A stretch of DNA of 64,000 nucleotides from contig JAHHDT010000001.1 of assembly GCA_019739225.1 (NCBI GenBank), positions 1-64,000 of the forward strand. Direction: 5' to 3'. This DNA comes from Aquamicrobium sp. (GTDB taxonomy: Bacteria > Pseudomonadota > Alphaproteobacteria > Rhizobiales > Rhizobiaceae). Shown piece after piece: positions 60,856 through 64,000 of the stretch. Under the pieces are notes generated by a model. The model was not told where the DNA came from, searched no databases, and worked only from the letters and a program-made list of their open reading frames with translations. Both the position numbers and the translations under genes were made by a program. Position 1 is the first letter of the stretch; each line of letters starts with the position of its first letter.

Positions 60856-61028
60856 GCGCTGCCCCTCACCTGCCTGCCGGCATCCTCTCCCCGTAAACGG
60901 GGAGAGGAGCGCCTGCCGCTTACCCGGCGGCGGCTCTTCGACGTTGGTGATTGGCGAAAGGAACGAAGAAAGCTCACTTCTCCCCGTTTACGGGGAGAAG
61001 TGCCCGGCAGGGCGATGAGGGGCAGCGC
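60856..61028. repeat. MITE-like palindromic element, copy C
   Basis: The element is 173 bp with perfect 13-base ends (GCGCTGCCCCTCA and its complement TGAGGGGCAGCGC at 61016-61028), and about 50 bases of further near-complementarity. Both ends contain a nested hairpin (CCTCTCCCCGT/ACGGGGAGAGG; CTTCTCCCCGT/ACGGGGAGAAG). The core carries GTGATTGGCGAAAG, the reverse complement of the copy B core. It lies between the convergent mfd and FrnE-like genes. Confidence 0.88.
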
Positions 61029-61046
61029 AGGCGTGGCCGGTCCTGC

Positions 61047-61733
61047 TCACACCTCTTTCGGAAGCTCGCCCTTGGCCTTCGCCGTCGCGACCTGGCGGAT
61101 GGCGTCGGCGAGTGTTTCGGCGTCCTGCGCGCCCATCACGGCGTATTTGCCTTCGAGCAGGAAGCAGGGCACGCCGCGCACGCCCATCTGGGCGGCGGTC
61201 GCGATCTCGCTCTGCACGGATTCGGCGTCGGCGTTGGATGACAGCAGCGCCTCGACCAGCGGGCCGTCCATGCCGGCTTCGACGGCGGTTTCCACGAGCA
61301 CGGCGCGGTCGCCGATGTCGCGGGCTTCCTCGAAGAACTGCTCGAACAGCCGGCGCACCACCGGCGTCTGCATGCCTGTCGGAGCCTTGGGCGATGCCGC
61401 CCAGCGGATCAGCCGGTGCGCGTCGAGCGTGTTAGGCGAGGTCTCGATGGCCTCGAAATTGAAGCGGATGCCTTCGACTTCGCCAAGCTGCGAGACCTGC
61501 GCGTGGATTTCCTTGAGGCGCTCCGCGCTGCCGAACTTGTTCAGCATGTATTCCTTGCGCGGCAGGCCGCCGGCCGGAATGGTGGGGTCGAGCTGGTAGG
61601 GACGCCAGCGGACGCTTACCGGAACGTCGCCGGCGAGCGTCATCGCCGCTTCCAGCCGCTTCATGCCGATGAAGCACCACGGGCAGACGACGTCGGAAAT
61701 GACGTCGACGGTGATGCCGTTTTCTTCGCTCAT
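61047..61733 (-). CDS. DsbA-family oxidoreductase, FrnE-like
   Basis: FrnE-type proteins are thioredoxin-fold disulfide oxidoreductases of the cytoplasm. The 228-residue product has VDVISDVVCPWCFIGMKRLEAAM with the redox pair Cys17 and Cys20, RWRPYQLDPTIPAGG, NTLDAHRLIRWA, the helical insert, and the cis-Pro loop GVRGVPCFLLEGKYAVMGAQ. The length matches the family. There is no signal peptide. It is 27 bp downstream of the peptide-binding protein gene stop-to-start in the same direction, so the two may be co-transcribed; a functional link is not obvious. It converges on mfd over a repeat. Confidence 0.93.
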   Translation of the reverse strand: MSEENGITVDVISDVVCPWCFIGMKRLEAAMTLAGDVPVSVRWRPYQLDPTIPAGGLPRKEYMLNKFGSAERLKEIHAQVSQLGEVEGIRFNFEAIETSPNTLDAHRLIRWAASPKAPTGMQTPVVRRLFEQFFEEARDIGDRAVLVETAVEAGMDGPLVEALLSSNADAESVQSEIATAAQMGVRGVPCFLLEGKYAVMGAQDAETLADAIRQVATAKAKGELPKEV

Positions 61734-61760
61734 GTCGATCTCCTTCGGCTGCTGGCCGCC

Positions 61761-63575
61761 CTATTCGGCCGCATGCCACCAGGTGGGGAACTGCGGCCCG
61801 TAGACGGGGGTCGCTTCCGGGCGCTCGATCTGCTTCCAGCGCGCCACCCACTTGTTGGGTTGATGATAGAGCGGAACGACGTAGGCGCCACTCATCAGAA
61901 CCCGGTCGAAGGCGCGCACGGCCGTCTCGAACGTTTCGCGCGTGCGGGCGGCAAGCAGGGCCTCGATCATCGCATCGACGGCGGGGTCGGCCACGCCGGC
62001 GAAATTGTAGGTGCCGTCGAGGTCGCGCGTCACCGAGCCCCAGCGGCCGATCTGCTCGGCGCCGGGCGACAGCGAGGAAGTGTAGCGCATCAGCATGATG
62101 TCGAAATCGTAGGTGCGCTGGCGCTGGAGATATTGGGCGCTGTCGACGATGCGGACCGTGGCGCGGATGCCGAGGCGCTCGAGCGTCCGGGCCCAGGCCA
62201 TGGCCAGCGCCTGGCCGGACGGGCCGTTGAGCATGATCTCGAACGTCACCGGACGACCGTTAGCGTCGACGAGCTGCCGCCCGTCGAGCCTGTAGCCGGC
62301 GGCTTTCAGCGCATCCATGCCGGTGCGCAGGAACTCCCGGTCGCGGCCGGAGCCGTCGGAGGCGGGAAGGGCGTAGGTGCCCTCCATGATCTCGGGCAGC
62401 ACGGCGTCGGGGAAGTGGGCGAGCAGCGCGCGCTCGGCTGCACTTGCGGGCACGCCATGCGAGGAAAGCGACGATCCGTCATAATAGCTGCGCGTGCGCG
62501 TATAGGCGCCATTGAACAGGTTGCGGTTCGCCCATTCGAAATCGAACAGGCCGGCCAGCGCCTGGCGGAAGGCGCGGTCCTCGAAGACCGGACGGCGGGT
62601 GTTCATTACGAAACCGTACATGCCCGACGGCTGTTCGATCGGGAACGCGTCCTTTATCACCCGCCCGGCATTGGCGGCGGGGAAGTCGTAGCCGGTCGAC
62701 CAGCGCCCGGTGTCGGTCTCCTCGAAAAGCGTGACGACGCCCTTCTTGAAGGCCTCGAACATCGTGTTGTCGTCGCGGATGTAGTTGATCCGGACCTCGT
62801 CGTAATTGTCGAAGCCGCGCTTGGAGGGAATGTCCTTCGCCCAATAGTCCGGGTTGCGCTTCATTACGACCAGTTCGCCGGGACGCACGCTCTCGACCAC
62901 GTAGGGGCCGGAGCCGATCATCGGTTCGAGCGACGACTTGTCGAAGCGGTCGCGGTCGGTCGCGTGTTCAGGCAGGATCGGCAGCATGGCGAGCAGCAGC
63001 GGCGCCTCGCGTCCCGCATCCGGCTTGAAGGTGAAACGCACCCCGTTCTCGCCGACTTTCTCGATCTTCTGCGCCGCCTTGATCCAGTTCTGGTAGATCG
63101 GCCGGGCCTTTTCCAGCAGGAGTTCCATCGAGAAGATGACATCGTCGGCCGTCACCGGCTCGCCATCGGAGAATTTCGCGCGCGGATCGAGCGTGAACTC
63201 GATGAAGCTGCGCTCCTCATCGGTTTCCACGGTTTTGGCGAGCAGCGGGTAGAGCGTGAAGGCCTCGTCGCGCGAGCGCGCCATGAGCGTCTCGAAGACG
63301 TTGTTGCCGAGGAACTGGTCGAACAGGCCCCGTGCGCCGTCGCCCTGGACGATGAACGGATTGAGGCTGTCGAAGGTGCCCTGCAGCGCATAGTCGATGC
63401 GCCCGCCCTTTGGCGCGTCCGGGTTCGCGTAGGGAAAATGCTGGAAGTCGGCCGGAAGGTCCGGCTCGCCATGCATGGCGATCGCGTGGCTCGGTCCTCC
63501 TGCCGCAGCGTCCGCCAGCGGGATAGGCAGCAGGAGGGCAAGCGCCAGGATGGCGGAAAGAGGCGACAGGCGCAT
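61761..63575 (-). CDS. ABC transporter extracellular solute-binding protein, family 5 (YejA-like)
   Basis: This is a periplasmic receptor for oligopeptide-type ABC importers. The 604-residue product has a signal peptide (MRLSPLSAILALALLLPIPLADAAAG), then HAIAMHGEPDLPADFQHFPYANPDAPKGGRIDYALQGTFDSLNPF, the early part typical of YejA, and DPRAKFSDGEPVTADDVIFSMELLL, the SBP_bac_5 signature. ATG 63575 was chosen because GGAG lies seven bases upstream and the signal peptide is optimal; ATGs at 63581 and 63599 are in frame. The membrane and ATPase subunits (yejB/E/F) are not next to it. This could mean orphan use, or genes outside the window only if the order is unusual. Confidence 0.92.
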   Translation of the reverse strand: MRLSPLSAILALALLLPIPLADAAAGGPSHAIAMHGEPDLPADFQHFPYANPDAPKGGRIDYALQGTFDSLNPFIVQGDGARGLFDQFLGNNVFETLMARSRDEAFTLYPLLAKTVETDEERSFIEFTLDPRAKFSDGEPVTADDVIFSMELLLEKARPIYQNWIKAAQKIEKVGENGVRFTFKPDAGREAPLLLAMLPILPEHATDRDRFDKSSLEPMIGSGPYVVESVRPGELVVMKRNPDYWAKDIPSKRGFDNYDEVRINYIRDDNTMFEAFKKGVVTLFEETDTGRWSTGYDFPAANAGRVIKDAFPIEQPSGMYGFVMNTRRPVFEDRAFRQALAGLFDFEWANRNLFNGAYTRTRSYYDGSSLSSHGVPASAAERALLAHFPDAVLPEIMEGTYALPASDGSGRDREFLRTGMDALKAAGYRLDGRQLVDANGRPVTFEIMLNGPSGQALAMAWARTLERLGIRATVRIVDSAQYLQRQRTYDFDIMLMRYTSSLSPGAEQIGRWGSVTRDLDGTYNFAGVADPAVDAMIEALLAARTRETFETAVRAFDRVLMSGAYVVPLYHQPNKWVARWKQIERPEATPVYGPQFPTWWHAAE

Positions 63576-63813
63576 GACCATGCTCCGGCACTGACCCATG
63601 TTGAAACGGCTGATTCGCCGGCACCGTAACATGGGAGGCGCGCGGGCAGGAATCCCCGCCTTGCGCGCCGCCAAATTTCGCCGCAGGTCTGGATTCCGGC
63701 AAGCTGGCGGTGTAACAGGCGCGAGGAGTCATGCTGTCGCCGCAATTGATCCGCAGTAGCGGGCCGACCGTCGGCGCGCGCCACAGCTCACTTTCTGAGA
63801 GGAAAACGACCCA

Positions 63814-64000
63814 ATGAACCGCCGCAAAACCAATGCGACCCGACTTTCCATCCTGGCCGCCGGTGCTCTTGGCGTCGCCGTGACCGCCACGCTGCCGGCC
63901 GCTGCGCAGCAACAGCAGCAGCAGCAGCTCCCGGAAGGCTGGTTCAAGGCCTGCAGCAAGCAGGAAGACGTGGACATCTGCAACGTGCAGAACATCAAGG
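63814..64000 (+). CDS. Invasion-associated locus B (IalB) family protein, 3' end outside window
   Basis: IalB-type proteins are small exported proteins first linked to erythrocyte invasion by Bartonella; in non-pathogens their role is unclear. Only about 62 residues are visible: a signal peptide (MNRRKTNATRLSILAAGALGVAVTATLPAAAQ), a run of seven glutamines encoded by CAG/CAA codons, then LPEGWFKACSKQEDVDICNVQNIK, which matches the family start (GW-K-CSKQEDVDICNVQN). GAGAGGAAAACGACCCA precedes the ATG. The gene runs off the window end. It is divergent from the peptide-binding protein gene. Confidence 0.85.
   Translation, partial: MNRRKTNATRLSILAAGALGVAVTATLPAAAQQQQQQQLPEGWFKACSKQEDVDICNVQNIK

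Noticed and set aside
54629-61028. CRISPR-like reading of the repeated CTCTCCCC palindromes
   Set aside because: Copies are kilobases apart, paired in inverted orientation and without regular spacers; they fit MITE-like elements instead.
61416-63629. 737-codon plus-strand ORF opposite the FrnE and peptide-binding protein genes
   Set aside because: Spans two genuine minus-strand genes and the gap between them; composition typical of an antisense frame.

Overview
The window is a GC-rich chromosomal segment from an alphaproteobacterium. It is most likely Hyphomicrobiales (Rhizobiales), and closest in feel to Phyllobacteriaceae such as Mesorhizobium, Aminobacter or Nitratireductor. The basis is the secY-adk-rpsM-rpsK-rpoA-rplQ order, BA14K and IalB family proteins, ATP12, GTTC-N7-GTTC type LexA boxes, alanine at the quinolone position of GyrA, and many imperfect intergenic palindromes. 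The genus is an inference, since no rRNA is present.

Layout. 1-7.6 kb: end of the spc operon and the alpha operon (rpsH, rplF, rplR, rpsE, rpmD, rplO, secY, adk, rpsM, rpsK, rpoA, rplQ), closed by a clear intrinsic terminator. rplO carries a frameshift, and a large hairpin separates it from secY. 7.6-14.5 kb: a plus-strand run of ankyrin protein, DegP-like protease, RarA, fluoride channel, RluC, EamA transporter and the ATP12 F1-ATPase chaperone. 14.5-17.1 kb (minus): a two-subunit sodium:solute symporter with a small membrane protein. 18-19.8 kb (minus): glnB-glnA. 20-23.4 kb: NAD(P)HX repair enzyme, DUF72 protein and an unrecognised conserved-looking protein.

23.5-26.8 kb is an accessory island: a dispersed palindromic element, a decayed toxin-antitoxin pair, and an intact-looking type II restriction-modification cassette (C5 methyltransferase, Eco29kI-like GIY-YIG nuclease, Vsr repair nuclease). 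A LexA-box-like site lies upstream of the methyltransferase. 26.8-31.6 kb: divergent uvrA and ssb, each with a LexA box. 31.6-34 kb: small secreted protein, P-loop kinase, MarC. 34-41.8 kb: gyrA, a short unannotated membrane ORF, coaD, two cyclophilins, and the queuosine genes queA and tgt flanking a small conserved-looking ORF.

42-46 kb is the most intriguing locus: a tight four-gene operon of a circularly permuted ATP-grasp ligase, an alpha-E protein, a transglutaminase-like protease and Anbu, a proteasome-type peptidase whose physiological role is unresolved. It is followed by a convergent membrane protein with a lipoyl-like domain. 48-64 kb: tRNA-Lys(TTT), ccdA, a second EamA transporter, glmU-glmS (UDP-GlcNAc supply), recG, sdhE, mfd, a FrnE-type DsbA protein, an oligopeptide-binding protein and the start of an IalB family gene. 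Two copies of a MITE-like palindromic element lie downstream of glmS and mfd.
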